From: Anticarsia gemmatalis
Taxonomy: Eukaryota > Arthropoda > Insecta > Lepidoptera > Erebidae
DNA: 64,000 nt
Direction: 5' to 3'
Assembly: GCF_050436995.1 (NCBI RefSeq)
Contig: NC_134763.1
Location: 2,728,001-2,792,000 of the forward strand
Shown: piece after piece, positions 48,288 to 61,946 of the stretch
Position numbering within the stretch: position 1 is the stretch's first letter
Layout of the letters: every line of letters starts with the position of its first letter
Program-made: the position numbers and the translations under genes
Notes under the pieces: generated by a model
Database searches by the model: none
The model's input: the letters and a program-made list of their open reading frames with translations, nothing else
What the model was told of the DNA's origin: nothing

Positions 48288-51200
48288 ATAGATTAAAAAA
48301 TGGATTACAATGTAAAAGGAAATTGAATGAAAATATCGAAAGATTTTAGGAACGTTTCACGTAAAAATGGTACAAAAAAATTACTTAATCATACAATAAC
48401 TGTTATATTGGTACATTGAAACAAAATATTCAGAATAAAAGCTTTAAATAAAGATAAAAACGTTGAAAGATAACAATAACGAAATCGTTTCCCATTAAAC
48501 TTGTTCGCGTTTCAATTTGGTAACAGCACAGAACGGATGAAAAAGATTACTATATACAGGCTGTGGTTTATTTGAAATTAATAAAAAATTTGATAAAAGT
48601 GTGATTGGTTAACTGTCTACACCCGTGGGAACTTATATTATTAGACTAACTAACTGATTGTTTATTTAATATACAAAACACAACCATAGCTGATTAAATT
48701 ATCAACTTAGAACCCAGTTTTAAAATAATAATTATTAATAAAATTTTAAAGTTCATCGAGCTAATTTATTTTTTATGAACTAACTATGAGATCACTGACA
48801 TGAATTAAGTACTCCTGTATATTATAAGTACGACTAAGAAACAAACCTAACAATATAACAAATCCATACATGAACATTATACTCTAGAAATGTGAATAAT
48901 GTTACAAAAAACTGCACTTAACTGCACTGAAAATCGTCAAAACCAGTCAACCCTGTGCATTGTATTTGAAATAATATCTTTATCTAAAGTAAATACGTAG
49001 CAGTGTTCTGTTAACGCGCTCTCGTTACCAACTTTGATTGATTAAGTTTGTTCAGCACTTGATAATCACTTTCGATTTTGAACCACCCTGTATTGTGATC
49101 GAAGATTTGTCTCGATTGTACTGGGTTTTGTGTGTTAGTATTTAATTTTCAAAAGTTTTGTATAGTCTTTGAATGTGTTTATTGAGAGATAGAATTATTG
49201 TTTGCGATATTGAAATCGGTTATCTCTAGAAAACTTCGCAAATTTTATACAATAGTGCAGAATGTTTGCAAGATTTTGTAAAAAAAAACGTAAAATATAT
49301 AATGTAGTAATTTAAAGGATACAATTTTTGACGAGCCAGGTTAAAGATATTTTCTTATAATGTGATGCCGCACCAATTTGATAACGCATACTAATTCATT
49401 ATTAAGAGAACTAAAAATACGTGGAACACTCGAGGATAAGCACGAATATTGTATTTTTCAATATGCTTTAAACGACGTTTCCGTCAGTGCAACAATAACC
49501 AAACAAGTAACTATTTTAATATGATACACTCACACTATTCTTAAGCGAGATTGAAAATTGAAAGTTAGTTTACCTTATTTAAATATAACCAAACCACGCT
49601 TTACGTCTAACCAAAACTCACCTTATTGTAATATTATATTATGTACAAGTCGCGAGAGTTAAAATTCTTGAAACGCAAAAGTAAACTGTCTATTTAAATA
49701 TAACAAAAAATCTCCCTTTTAAATCCCTAAAGCCTTTTTCCACTAGACCAATTAACTGTTAAAACGCTGCGACTTAGTTACATTCTACAATCACATCAAT
49801 CCGGCTTAATCGTTTAGAAAATCCCCGTACTTTTACACTTTGAGAAAAAGCCTTAAAAAGCCAACCTGAGAAGCCATTTTTCTTAGCGGCCACTATTCAT
49901 TGGCGTCGATTCCTAATGCCTCTATTTAATACCTAATATTGGCTTAACACCCCTATACGTCACGAGTGTAGGGCTGTCAAAAATGTGAAGATGTTTTCTG
50001 GTGTAAGCTATGAAAGTTGGTGTGTGAAAATATTTTGATTCACAATTGATGAACTTATATCGTTTGAATTTGTTTTGTGCTGTGTTAAGTGCATCAACTA
50101 ATACTAGAAATCTGATAAACATTCTGTTATTTAGGATTTACTTAGAATATAGAGATAAGAAGAAATAGAGATTATTAAACTGAATCTAGAAAATGTTATG
50201 AAATATTTTGCTACCTCTGCCTACCCCACGCCATTTTTAACTACAGTTTAGTCGGGGACGGCAATAACTTATACAAACTTCCATTTTTACATACATTCAT
50301 AACTTTATCTAATACATATTTATTGTGCGACAGCCCTAGCAAACCCTAAGATAAAGAAAGCCCACTCCATAATGTGATATCGACAGTGGCTATTTGTATT
50401 ATCGAGGCAGTAACGGCCCATTCTGTTGCTAGTGTGTTTATCAATCAATTTAAATGATTATTAACATCAATATTCTATAATAAAATATGTAATTTAGATA
50501 AGTTTTTATATGGATTAGAAGTGTCAGAAAATTTGTGAGCTATGAGATAATTTCTAAAAGCACTAAACCTTTTTGAAAAACTGTAACATCGTCCAAAATT
50601 TTAGTAGAATGGAAAAACTGTAATAATAATTTTATATAAAAAAAAGTAGTCCTTAATTATGTAAAAACGAAGCAAATAAATCTTTTTATACACAAAGTTG
50701 TTGAAATATAAAAACAATTATTAGGCGCGTTGAAACCTAAAATTGTTTACTATATTTTTAATTGTTTTGCATAAACCATTCTTATAACTCAATTATTCCT
50801 ACAACAACAAAACCTTATTTATTGTTTGTATCCAAATCCTTATTTGTGAGTGATCCAATATTTTCCAACCTATTTTTAGAATACAAATACAAAAAACAAT
50901 AAACAAACCACAACAAACGCCCACAGCGGAATCATATTACACTAATAAATTTAAAACGGAACAGAAAAACATCCAGACAAAATGAAATGCTACGGATTCG
51001 GGAAACTCGTGAACAAAGTGCGAGACTTCTTTATTTGTCCGGGTTGGCCGAGCGTTTCGTTTCACCGTTTGTTTTTAAGGCTTTACCGCTTTCTTGTTTA
51101 CACTTAAACCTAAATTAGTTCTTGGAACAACAAGCCGCGTTATTTTCGTTTGATTTTAATACGAGTTTGTTCTGCATTGCGGAGTGGTTCGATGTTTAAA

Positions 51201-51650
51201 AAAAGGTAGCTTTCAATTGTTTTATTTTGTGCCTGTATTGTTGATTCTTGTTGATATTAATTAGCACTGCTACTGTTGAGTATGTTTGTCGAATGATTGA
51301 ACAAGGAACAAATGAAGATCGTAAGGATAGAGAGCGTAGTGATGGGATAATATTATGACCTTAAGTAATTATTGAAATAATAAGGCTAAAACCGGTTTTT
51401 GTTGCCACTTTTCAGTTGTTCCGGTAGGCTAAAGTGTACTCACTAACCAAGTATTCTTTCAAGAACCAAATATTTCACTCAGAATTCATTTGTGACTTAG
51501 CTTAGATTTTAAGCGTGTATTGCACACGCTTAAATATTTGAATGAATATGGCTATATTCTAAATGTCTTAAATCTAAATCTATTCTCAAGAAAAGAAGTC
51601 TATGCATAAACTATTTAGCAATCATTGCATCGCTTATACAAATTCTCTCA
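48288..51650. other. Gene-free stretch
   Basis: AT-rich, without recognised mobile elements except the hairpin at 51508-51534. The ORF at 49922-50122 shows no known domain. Confidence 0.45.
51508..51534. repeat. Perfect 11-bp hairpin, 5-nt loop
   Basis: TTTAAGCGTGT (51508-51518), loop ATTGC, and its exact complement (51524-51534). Confidence 0.85.
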
Positions 51651-51880
51651 TCTACGCTAATATAATAAGATTGTAGAGTTTGTTTGTTTGAACGCGCTAA
51701 TCTCAGGAACTACTGGTGCGAATTTACTGTTGGATAGCCTATGAATTGAGGAAGGCTATATATCATCACGCTGCAATCGATAGGAGCAGAATACCAGTGA
51801 AAAATGTTACAAAAACAAGGAAAATGATGACCTATTCTCTCATATAATATGACGCAAGCGAAGTTGCGCGGATCAGCTAG
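51651..51880 (+). mobile_element. Short Helitron-like element, family 1 (230 bp)
   Basis: A, TCTACGCTAATATAATAAGA, a short GTTT array, GAACGCGCTAATCTCAGGAA, and the end GACGCAAGCGAAGTTGCGC, GGATCAG, CTAG, then T. Some internal deletion compared with 33266-33527. Confidence 0.87.
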
Positions 51881-54800
51881 TCACTAATAATCTCTACAAA
51901 ATTTACACGTTATTCTCAGACACACAACAGCATCGCGCCACTTAGTACATCTTAATTATTCAGTTACCGTGAACTGAGAATCAGTGATATGCGCTCGAGA
52001 CGTATTGTGTTCTTTTGAGATCATCTCGCTCTTTTATTATGCTTGTCTGCTTCTAGTTTTCTGTTTTGAAGGATTTTGAAATGGAAATACGGTTTATTGT
52101 TTCTGTATATATGAAGCGGTATAATAAGAGTTATTTTTTTAAGTATTGAGTGTATTATATTAGTATATTTATAAGTAGTAAGCTATCGGAAGACGGATTT
52201 TTTAAATTGTTGAATATTATTTCAACAAAGAGAAATATCATATTCTTCATAATTATTATGGAAATAAGCGGCGCATAATAAAATTAAGTGTTTCAACCCA
52301 TGTTTGTATTTCATTTACTGTGGCATTATAAAAACCAAATATTGCATGGGCTAACTTTGTAATGTTATCTTAACAAATATGCATTTTTTAAACGAACTTT
52401 TACTTGCCAGCTCATCCGCTTAGACAGGTTTCCAAGAAGAACAAAATCTTCCAAACACGGTTCTCCGCATAAAACAATATATCTATATCAAAGTATAAAA
52501 TTGTCTGTACCAAATATTTAGCCACTGAATTGAAATTCAACCATCATTAAACTTGGCTAAAAGCCTACCACACATATAAACCAGCATTTACTCTAGCAAA
52601 TTCAAACGTGTACAAAATCTATGCAATTCAATATCCTAACGACTGTTAGTCGAATTTAGTTTCGAAATCATGTTAACGTTTTCAAAACTAAAACAATGGG
52701 AGACACAAATTGCAATCCGATTATTTTTGTATAAAATAGTTTGGCAACAATATTTTTTGATAAAAAATGGCGACGACAATATGTTTGTAAAAGTTAATTG
52801 CCGTAACTTTGTCGTTTAGCTGACAACGATCCATTTGATTACAACCTTTAGAGTAGAAAATTTATTCGAAGTGAAATTGACTTACAAGTGCTTAGATTTT
52901 CCTTAAAAAAAAACTCGAAGAAACGTCGCATTTTGAGGAAGACAATCATTTAAATATATACAGGCTAAAATTTTCGCACGTAATCTACAAAATAAAAGTT
53001 AAAGACTAAATGGTTCAGCGCTACAGCTACTATTTTTACTTATAGAAAAGAATGCAAGTACTAAACTAGTTCTTTTATACATGATCAATTTTAATCTGTA
53101 CAATAAAAGTTGTGTTGAAAATGTAGAGATAAAACAGTCAGACAAAAATAAACTTAACAAAATAGAACAATTTGCGTGTATCCAACATGTCCTGCCTTCA
53201 AACAGTTCAGGTAAACTCCAAGTGAAACAAACAACACCAAAAACAATTCAAAAAGCGCTCCACCATTTCAATTACGCCGAAAAATCACATGTTTATTTTA
53301 GTCCATTCTAAACAATTGCGTCCCGGACCAATCTGCAAACTAGATTTATTGGGAACTACGTACAAAAAAACTAGTTAATTTTTATCACTTTAAAAAATAA
53401 ACTAAATTTTTTGGTGAAACTATAGAGTTGATAAAACAAAGCTTGGAAATTTCCACACAAACCAGGAACGGGTAATAAATAATTTAGACGAAAAAGTTTC
53501 ACGGTACATTTTAGTTTTCTGTTGGCCCGCTGTACGTACGCAAAAGTTTCTTTATACAGAGGATTTGCTCGGAATGAGTTTTTTTCACGGAAACACCACG
53601 TATTAAACCTTAAATGAAGTTTTTCCGAAAGGATTGTCGTTGCCCGTTCTATAAGGTCGTCGGTATAAGGGAAATTAAGCCTGTATTGTATATGTTTTTA
53701 TGACTGTGGCCGTTTCTTTTGGGGTTAGTGGTGTATTAATAGATTATACGTAAATTTTGGTGAGGAAATGTTCTAGACTTAGTAGTATTTTTTGAGGAGT
53801 CTTTTTAAGAATGTTTCCATATCCTCGCTTGTTTACGAGATTCCGCTTAGGTAACTGAAATAGATTTTATTGGTTTCTTATTATTATTTTTTTATTATTA
53901 TACATCTGGTTTTGTTTAGAGCGCATTTTGTGCCTATGATTTCAATCGTCTGTTTTTCATTGCCAAACAACTCAAGGCAAGGAAGACGGCGACGTTGCGA
54001 GTTTGGTAGATTTTCCATACTTTCAGAGAAACACGAAATTATTTCTTGAACACTGTTATCTAGCGATAAAGATACATATGAAACCCTTTTTACTGTTGAA
54101 GTTATAACTTTTCCAAAGAAAATTATAAGCACGTTAATAACCGAGCACATTTCCCATCATATCGCAGCCATTAACGAAACTAGAAAATATATTAAATAAT
54201 AGATGATACATTTATAGTGGCAAAATTATAGCCAGTCTCCCTATAGCACGATTTAGTACCACTAAAGACTAAGACGCGTGTCCTCGTTTTATAGTACACT
54301 ATTGTAACCATAACTTTATAGTTCCGAGAGACTGTCTAAAAAATCAATTCCATAGACATTAAAAGTACTTAATTACGTCATATGAAAAAGCGATCCTATT
54401 TTGTTATCACAAGTTGGCACTGAAACAAGGCCATAAAAATGGTATACGTTTTCTTACACCGTCTTTTTTCACTTTGTGCATTTTGTGTTGCTACTCATAA
54501 TAAAATAAGTGTGTGAGTGTAAAGAATTTTTATCTATTTTATGTATAGTACTTATAGATTTAGCTTATTTTGAATGAAATGAAAAAAAATACATTGTAAT
54601 TTTCTCAAAATTAGTCTAAAGTTATAAACTCGCCATCAGTGAATATAATGTTCCTTAAAAGAGCCAACAAGGCCTAACTCACAAATGTATAATTTCCTAA
54701 ATTACACAGTTTTAAAATGATCCAGAGCCTTGAACTACTACAGATGTCTATTTTCTCAAGTCTCCTATTCCCCAAATATCTGGCCGCCACATTTATAACT

Positions 54801-57628
54801 CTAATATAATTTTATGGTTCATACTTCACCTGTTACGCCGGTGGGTGGGTGGCCAATTTGGCGGTTTATTAAGCATTTACCTCGTTATACTATGAGGTCG
54901 ATATCGTTGTGATTGAATGAGTGAGCTTCAGTGACGGTATTATGCGGATTCCTGGAGCTTCACAATGTCGAACTATGGAGTAAATTCTACCCGTGGATTT
55001 GCTTGAAAATCTATTTAATATTTTGACTATTTTCTTACTGTTTCTTATTGTACATATCAGCATTTATTACGGTTTTCTAGGGTTTTATGTACAATTTGCA
55101 TTAAGAATGATTTTGTTACTTCCCTTGGTAACATTTTACAATACTATCAACGTGGGTAATGAACCTGCAACACTTCGAGAAACCATCCTGTCCAGTAGAT
55201 TGTTTTTCCACAGGCGACACTATCAACTAGCATCAAAAGTTTATAGTACCTACTTTGAAGAAACGAATTCTAAAGAAATGCGCTAGGTGTGCCGTTCAAA
55301 TTTCCGTGTAAAAATTGACGCTACTCGATATAGTGCTAGGAAACTGCTTAGGATAGAAAGACATCTTACACCATCGTTAAAAAAACCAAATTTACTTGCG
55401 ACGAGCGGACATTTTCACCATTAGTCTACAAGATTCAATAATAAAGACAGATTGACAAGCTCAGCTGGACCATAAATATTGGGAGTTGCTGGTTCAATAA
55501 CCATCATTACTGACGGATAACGTGGGTGTATTGAATTAATCGTTGTACATTGAACGATCAATTGAGTTTGATAGTTGTTATCGTGGTTTTGTGAGAGTAA
55601 TGTAAGTAGGTCTTTGTGTTTTTCTTGGTTTAGAGATTGAAACAAGAATAAGGGATAAGGCTGGTCCCATGAATTTGATTGAAATACCTCGTATTGTACT
55701 AGAGTGACACTAATAAGAGAGTTTTCAGATATTGCGTAAAAACTAATTATAAAAACTGCGGATTATAGAGTACCTACAACTTTTCGAAGTCTAATTGTTT
55801 TAAGTGATAGAGAAAATCTCAATCACAAGTCCGTCAAGTTATGATAGCAGAGCATATTAAAGGCAGATAGCAAATATTTATGCTTTAGGAAACTTAGTTG
55901 AGTAGACATTGTTTTTATTTCACATTAATTACGATATCGATCAATAACTTAATACTAATTCTTATAACCAAAAATATAAGTCTCAAGCCTAAGAAACCGC
56001 ACCACCATAATCTTAAAGTAAAAATTAATGGTCACACTACTTCGCGTCATATGTATTTAGGCGCCATTTTGTTTGCCATCTCATTTTGCGTGCGCGCGAT
56101 AACCAGCAGCCGACATTTAACCTTCTTAATACAAACACCATAACACTTAATGGCTAATTTAGAACCCCATTATCCTTAATATATTAAGAGTTAATATAAT
56201 GAGTTCTGTAATTAAATTCTACAAAATTAATGCTTGTCTTTGTATAAGTTTTAGGTTAAGATGGCCGTCTTGCGTAGGTCTGCGCTGAAAAAAAAAACAT
56301 CTGGATACGTTCAGATTTTTTTTTTCTTAAAACATGATTGTGGTGTGATGGTTATTTAGGTGGTATATGAATGGTTGATTCGAATAAAACCTTAAACATA
56401 CGCATCGCCGCGTTATAACCGCGTGTTTGCAGCCTTGTTATAGATTGACTGCATTCGACATTTTGAATTCTAGGAATATCGAAAACATCAAAATTATTCT
56501 TCATTTAATAAATTAAATATAAGCGTTAACATAGAGTTATTAGACAACTCCCAGAAAAACAGCCATTATAAAAACGATACTGTTTGTTCATAACTTTTAA
56601 ACTCTCGCGTTGCATGTTTAATGTATAATAGAATACGGGAATTAACGCGAACACGCATTTTACCTTAAAATGCCTAACGTTTCGGCGCAGGTTGCTTGCG
56701 CAGGTTTTGATACTGTTTGTTTTCGAAACTTAAAATATATAGCAATCGATCAATTACTTACATAACTTTTCTTTTTAAATTACGCTTTAAGTTAGCCTAC
56801 ATCTAGGTTGCTAATTTAAGACAATTATGAAATGCTTACGATAACTGAAATAATAGACCTTCTAGCCCTAAATATATCAAACAATACCCTTTATAATGAT
56901 GAGTAACAATAGAAAGATCCTTGTCATAGACTCAAGTTGTATTGTGTATGTGCCAAGTATATATCAAGGCTGATAGATGTACTGCGGCCGTGACGTACTC
57001 AGCTCACTTCGAGTAATTCGTGGGACGAATCTAGGTATGGTGACCATGAGAATAGGACAATTTTATTTTAGTTTTCGAGAGTACATTTAACTGCAATTGC
57101 AATATTAGAATTAATAACTGCTACAGTTGCTACAATATGCTTATAACGTATTTTGTCTTTGTTTGTATGTCAAAGAAAGTTTGCATGCAAATATATGGGC
57201 TGTGTAAAAGAAATGCAAAAATATAATATTTACAATCAGTTTCTAGATATATTATTTCTACATTTAATCATAAAAACAAAAAGATAATACCTTATATTTA
57301 TAGCCTCAGATTTGCTCTAGAGAACTAAGATACTGTTTTTTGATAAAACGTGTTGTATGCTAACTTTATTGTACTATATGTTTTTTTCACGAGAGAAACA
57401 AAATCATATCAATTTAGCCACCACCATGTGCTATTTTGTACGCTTTTGCACTTTACAACTGTCCTCAGGACAGCCTATTTCACCCAAACAAGATATGAAC
57501 CATACACAAGCCATCCATATCTTGGGACGTTGAGTAACTCATGCAATGTAACACGCCCCCAAGCCACCTTCATAACGCTCGCACGTGACCCTCGCAACTA
57601 CCTCACGACCTGGCACATGCATTACATG
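51881..57628. other. Gene-free stretch
   Basis: No mobile element ends are visible. The 97-codon ORF at 54993-55286 has a hydrophobic, membrane-like N-terminal half (residues about 5-50) and a polar tail, but it opens with GTG, has no early ATG and is preceded by an in-frame TAA. I do not call it a gene, though it could be part of an unrecognised exon. The ORF at 53884-54150 is likewise unassigned. Confidence 0.4.
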
Positions 57629-58030
57629 GTATTATAAATGTGAAAGTTTTGTCTGTCTGCCTGTGTGTCTGTTACCCTTTCATGGTTTACTAATGAACCG
57701 ATTTTGATGATTTTATCAGGGAATAATAGTAATTATTAAATACTTAGCGGGAATTAACATGGCCACGCAATTTATCGTGAGTTGTTTGACATTACACTGG
57801 CCGTATTTGTGGACACAGTCAGTATACCCTGTGCCCAAACATCAAGTATCCGAATTTTGATGTATGTTTTCCCTTTTAATACCATATTATAATAAATATG
57901 CAGCGCGACAGTTTGAAAGTAATTACAAAAATATTTGAAGGTATTTGAAAACCTGCGTTTATTCCTCACTTGTAACCATTTTTCTATTATACTTTACCTA
58001 CACGCGACCATAACCACACGGGTCGGCTAG
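57629..58030 (+). mobile_element. Probable Helitron-like remnant with both ends diverged (about 400 bp)
   Basis: The left part GTATTATAAATGTGAAAGTT, TTGTCTGTCTGCC, ACTAATGAACCGATTTTGAT is a typical 5' region. The right end reads CCACACGGGTCGGCTAG. The base after CTAG is A and not T, and no clear terminal hairpin forms, so this is an old or composite copy. Confidence 0.5.
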
Positions 58031-60786
58031 ATACATAATATTTTTGTCACCCTAGCCTTAGTAGCTGTCTCCATTTGCGTGACATTGCCAAAGTCATTTG
58101 AAGGTTTTTTTGTCCGGAAATATGTAGTAGAATTATGGTGAACCTACGTATCCTGTTTGGTGATTGTGGTTTTGCACGATTAGACGTTTTTTGTTGAGTT
58201 TGTTTGTAAATATGCTTAAGTATATTATGCGAATTGTCTTTGAAATAACGTGCTGTTTTTCCTGGTTTTTGCCATATCAAAGTCAATATTTTTACAAAAA
58301 GAATTTTGATTAATTCTCGAATAATTAACTTAAATCACTGGGTTTTTCATTGATAATCAGAGAAACGTCTAGTTTAATAAGTGCCGCATCACGTCTCACT
58401 AACGGTACAAGTACAGAAATTTTCTATCTACACCCTAACAATAAACCTCAAGAAAGACTAGAAAATCAGCCAATACATACTATTTTCCTACAAATAAAGA
58501 ACGAAACAAACAAACACCCCTCTTTCAGTGAAGTTGTGAAGAAATCCGCCGAATCCTTGATTACATAAAAGGACGATACATTTTGTAAATCTATTCACGC
58601 ATTAAAAAGTTGGTAGCCGTTTTTTCCCTTCAACAATTCACTAACTAAGGACGTGATGGCCTGTTAGTTGGGACACACTGACGAACAGTTTGTCCAGCAG
58701 AACTCTCTATTTAAATTCTGATGATAGTCGTAAAAAAATAAATAAGAAATCTGGCTGTTAGTAGATAAATTATATGATTAAAACAATAATATAGGCCAAC
58801 GCATATATAAAAGCACTGTACTGTACTGTAGTGGGTGTAAGGAGTAGATCTAACTTAAAAACAAAATTTGCCTTGACTTACGCTAAATTCTTTAGATTTT
58901 TAAAACAAATAATTTACACAAAATTTTTCAAATTAATTTAAGTTAATTCCTTAAAAATTTTTCATCGTTTCTCAACACCACAGAAATTGAAATGCCACAC
59001 CAATTCAAAATCACCACCACCACCCAACTTTTTATTGTCCTACTCAATAAGCTGCTCAAACAGTTCACCACTGAGTCTCACCTCTGTTTTTGATCGACCA
59101 CAAACACAAACTTATCCAGTGGGTTAGCATTCAACCGACGCTCCAAACTTAATTCAAGTCAAAGCGCGGTTGCGTTGCCAACGAGTTTCTTACCTGAAAA
59201 AACGTTTTTATGATGTAAGGTGTTAAACATTGGCACTTATGATAGACTGCTAAAGATTTCGTTTATTTTGTAATTTCGATGAAGAAATTATTTTCAAAAG
59301 TTTATCCTATACTATTTGAATTTTAATTTAATTATTATTGTATTTACTAAAAACAGCCTTTTTGAGAATGGTAGAGTTTTTCTATGACACGTAAAAATAT
59401 TTTGCCTGTGCGTTGTATATTTTTTTTCATCAATACCAGATCAAATTATATTGGGCAGGAATTATGTTCATTTTCGTATCCAAATATCACTTTGTTACTC
59501 AAAAGTTAACACAAAACATAAGTGGTATTATACTTCTAGCAATAGTTTTAGTTCTTTAAGCTCGTAGATGTTTCGTAGCAGTCGTAGCACATACGTAGCA
59601 AATGTAGCTGTTGTTCATGATTAACTTAAGAATTTTTTTCGTTAACCAAAACATTTTTTGATCATAAATGCTATTAAACATTAAAATATTTAAATGAGGA
59701 TATTAAACACTGTATAACTTATTCATATCCATCAGATATCCGTTGTTTACGAAAATTTATGATAACGCATTTATAGCATTCTTCCATTTTTTCGAATAAA
59801 TTAGATATCCCCAACCATTTTTCGAGTTTCCTTTTGCAATTTAAATTGCGTTAATAATAATACTGGGTTTTTTACTTAACTTGCGTTTATAGATATATAA
59901 TTTATTCATTAAACTGTGGAGTAACTATTATTGAAAAAAAGAAATCTAGTCCAATTAGTGATCCACACCTTCAGACCAATTCGTTGCTTCTTCCAGGTAC
60001 TGAAAATTCAAATCAAGAATTTTATCCAGTGACTAAAACAGGCTCTATATCCCATATTCACAGTTTTTTTTATTCCCCATGGCTCATGACGTATATTTAT
60101 TATTTCTAAAAAAAAAATATTACTAAGAGTTGATTTTGTGAGAGTCTTTTACAATTTTTAAGGTATGTTTTTAGGACATCTAACAATTTTTTTTATAAAT
60201 TTATTAACTTGTCAATAAAATATTAACAGTAATTTCTCTAAACACACAAAATTACTGCTAAATACATTCCAAAACAGGAACCTACTATTTACTCTGGTAC
60301 CAAGTTCCAATGACATTCCCTCAAACGTGTTCTCGTTGGTAATAGAATTTCTAATCAAACTTAGCAAATACACACATGATTATGTAGTATAATAGGCTCA
60401 TTGAAACCAAGTGACCTATAGCGTACATACTTGTGTTGCCACTATTATATTCGAGGGTTGGTTGTGGCAAAGATTATTTGAAGAAGTCGGTAGACACGAC
60501 AAGCACTTTCATATTGTGCCTATACATGTTATTATATTCTTGTAGTACAAAAATATAATAAAATGTTGATGAAAAGCTTGTTGCTTTATGTCAACTCATA
60601 TTGCATATCAAAATATTAGACTACAATTTCTGTAAATAATGTATTTTTGGATAAACACTAGTCGAAAAGGCTAAATCTCAAAAATTTACAGTATTAGTAT
60701 ATTGTCTTAGCGCGAAGCTGTCGAAAAAAAGATTCTTTGACGATTTTTGAGCTTTACTATTGTCGTATACTCAGTTCAAAATCAAC
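58031..60786. other. Gene-free stretch with a recursive-splice-like site
   Basis: AT-rich. Holds the minus-strand CAG|GTAAG site at about 59193 and a short CGTAGC-rich segment at 59561-59605 resembling the block at 30719-30985. The ORF at 58350-58568 has no known features. Confidence 0.4.
59187..59206 (-). promoter_or_regulatory. Candidate recursive (ratchet) splice site, minus strand
   Basis: The minus strand reads CGTTTTTTCAG immediately followed by GTAAGAAAC, that is a 3' splice site fused to a 5' splice site with no exon between (junction 59194/59193). Such sites allow stepwise removal of long introns in insects. The pyrimidine tract is short (seven bases), so the call is weak. Confidence 0.22.
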
Positions 60787-60790
60787 TTAT
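60787..60790. repeat. Target site duplication TTAT, left copy
   Basis: TTAT precedes the left TIR and recurs at 61943-61946 after the right TIR. Confidence 0.65.
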
Positions 60791-61942
60791 CGCTACTTCG
60801 GGGAAGAAAGGGCGTAAAAGCCAAAATAGCAACTTTACAGGGGAGCGAAAAAACTATTTTTTTTTTTAATTTTGGAAAATAACTTTTTTTCCTATAGAGT
60901 TAAATTCGAATGAATTGGTGATATTTACTTGCATTTAAGTGCTCTTTAATATCAAGAAGCTTAATTTTAAGTAGACCTTATGGTTTAGAAGATAGGATGG
61001 ATTTACGACCCAAAATTTTAATAAAAATGGCTTTTACACCGTCTATAAATACGTACTATAGGACGTAAATCCACAAATATCTATAATGCTAACATACATC
61101 GTGTCGTATAAACCATCTTTAGACAGTGAAAATGTCGTAATGACTGCACCACTTATAACAATTATCGTGAGTAAACCTACAATTATTATAATTTTGTAAG
61201 ATTTAATGTAATGAATATTGAAATTAAGGTGCATAGAAGCTCAAAATAATAGCATAATAATTATTATTATCTGATTTATCATAGTTCTATATTACAAAAT
61301 TTATTATAACGAATTAGGTTACCTACCTGTTAAGTTAAATGCTCACGATTCATGAATAGTGAAACAAAAGAAAAGATTTAATTGAATTGAACTTTGATTA
61401 TTTTCATTAATTTAAATTTTAAGTTAACTGTGATAAATAATTACTATTATCTAATAAAAAGTAAGAAAACGAAACAAAAAACAGAAAAGGAAATAGAAAA
61501 AAAGAAGATTACTAATTATTGTCAATTTGATTTGATTTATGAATGAATAAAACTGATTTGCATCTTAACTAAATTTATTTATTTAATACACCAATACCTA
61601 CCTAGTAGAATAAATTACAAACATACCATTATTTTATACTATTTTATCAATTTTAGTTAATTTATACGTAATAAATATTGTATTTACGACCAAATATTCT
61701 TTCATACTATGGTGATACGCCCTTATTAATTTGAAATAATTAAATAATGTCATATACGTCAATTTTTTTTAATAAAAATGGTTTTGGTGAGAAAAAAATC
61801 ATGGGGGTAAAAGCCATTTTTTTTGGGAATATTGAAATTTTAAATATACAGATCGATAGAGCGTCGAAAACTAAACAAAGTTGCATTATTAACTCATTTT
61901 GGCCAAAAGTGGCTTTTACGCCCTTTCTTCCCCGAAGTAGCG
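60791..61942. mobile_element. Unclassified TIR DNA transposon, 1,152 bp
   Basis: The first 33 bp (60791-60823, beginning CGCTACTTCGGGGAAG) and the last 33 bp (61910-61942) are perfect inverted repeats. TTAT lies directly outside both ends, giving a 4-bp target duplication (or 3 bp, TTA, if the last T belongs to the element). The interior is very AT-rich and has no recognisable transposase, so the element is non-autonomous. The perfect TIRs suggest relatively recent activity. The superfamily is not assigned: TTA would fit PIF/Harbinger, a 4-bp duplication would not. Confidence 0.88.
61043..61234 (-). CDS. Short ORF with one membrane segment inside the TIR element (63 aa)
   Basis: The frame starts at an ATG (61234-61232) and encodes 63 residues. 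Residues about 13-37 form one strongly hydrophobic stretch (IIIIVGLLTIIVISGAVITT in part) that could span a membrane, flanked by lysines on the N side and a short polar C-terminal tail. It lies wholly inside the 60791-61942 element. I recognise no family. In AT-rich DNA hydrophobic ORFs arise by chance, because ATT/ATA/TTA codons are common, so it may be spurious; otherwise a captured exon fragment is possible. Confidence 0.15.
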   Translation of the reverse strand: MHLNFNIHYIKSYKIIIIVGLLTIIVISGAVITTFSLSKDGLYDTMYVSIIDICGFTSYSTYL

Positions 61943-61946
61943 TTAT
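61943..61946. repeat. Target site duplication TTAT, right copy
   Basis: Matches 60787-60790. Confidence 0.65.

Noticed and set aside
51481..51545. miRNA precursor at the 51508-51534 hairpin
   Set aside because: The stem is 11 bp with a 5-nt loop, too short for a pre-miRNA.
54993..55286. 97-codon plus-strand ORF with a membrane-like N-terminal half, loosely like an acyltransferase N-terminus
   Set aside because: It opens at GTG directly after a stop, lacks an early ATG and a clear acceptor, and the downstream half does not fit the acyltransferase family.
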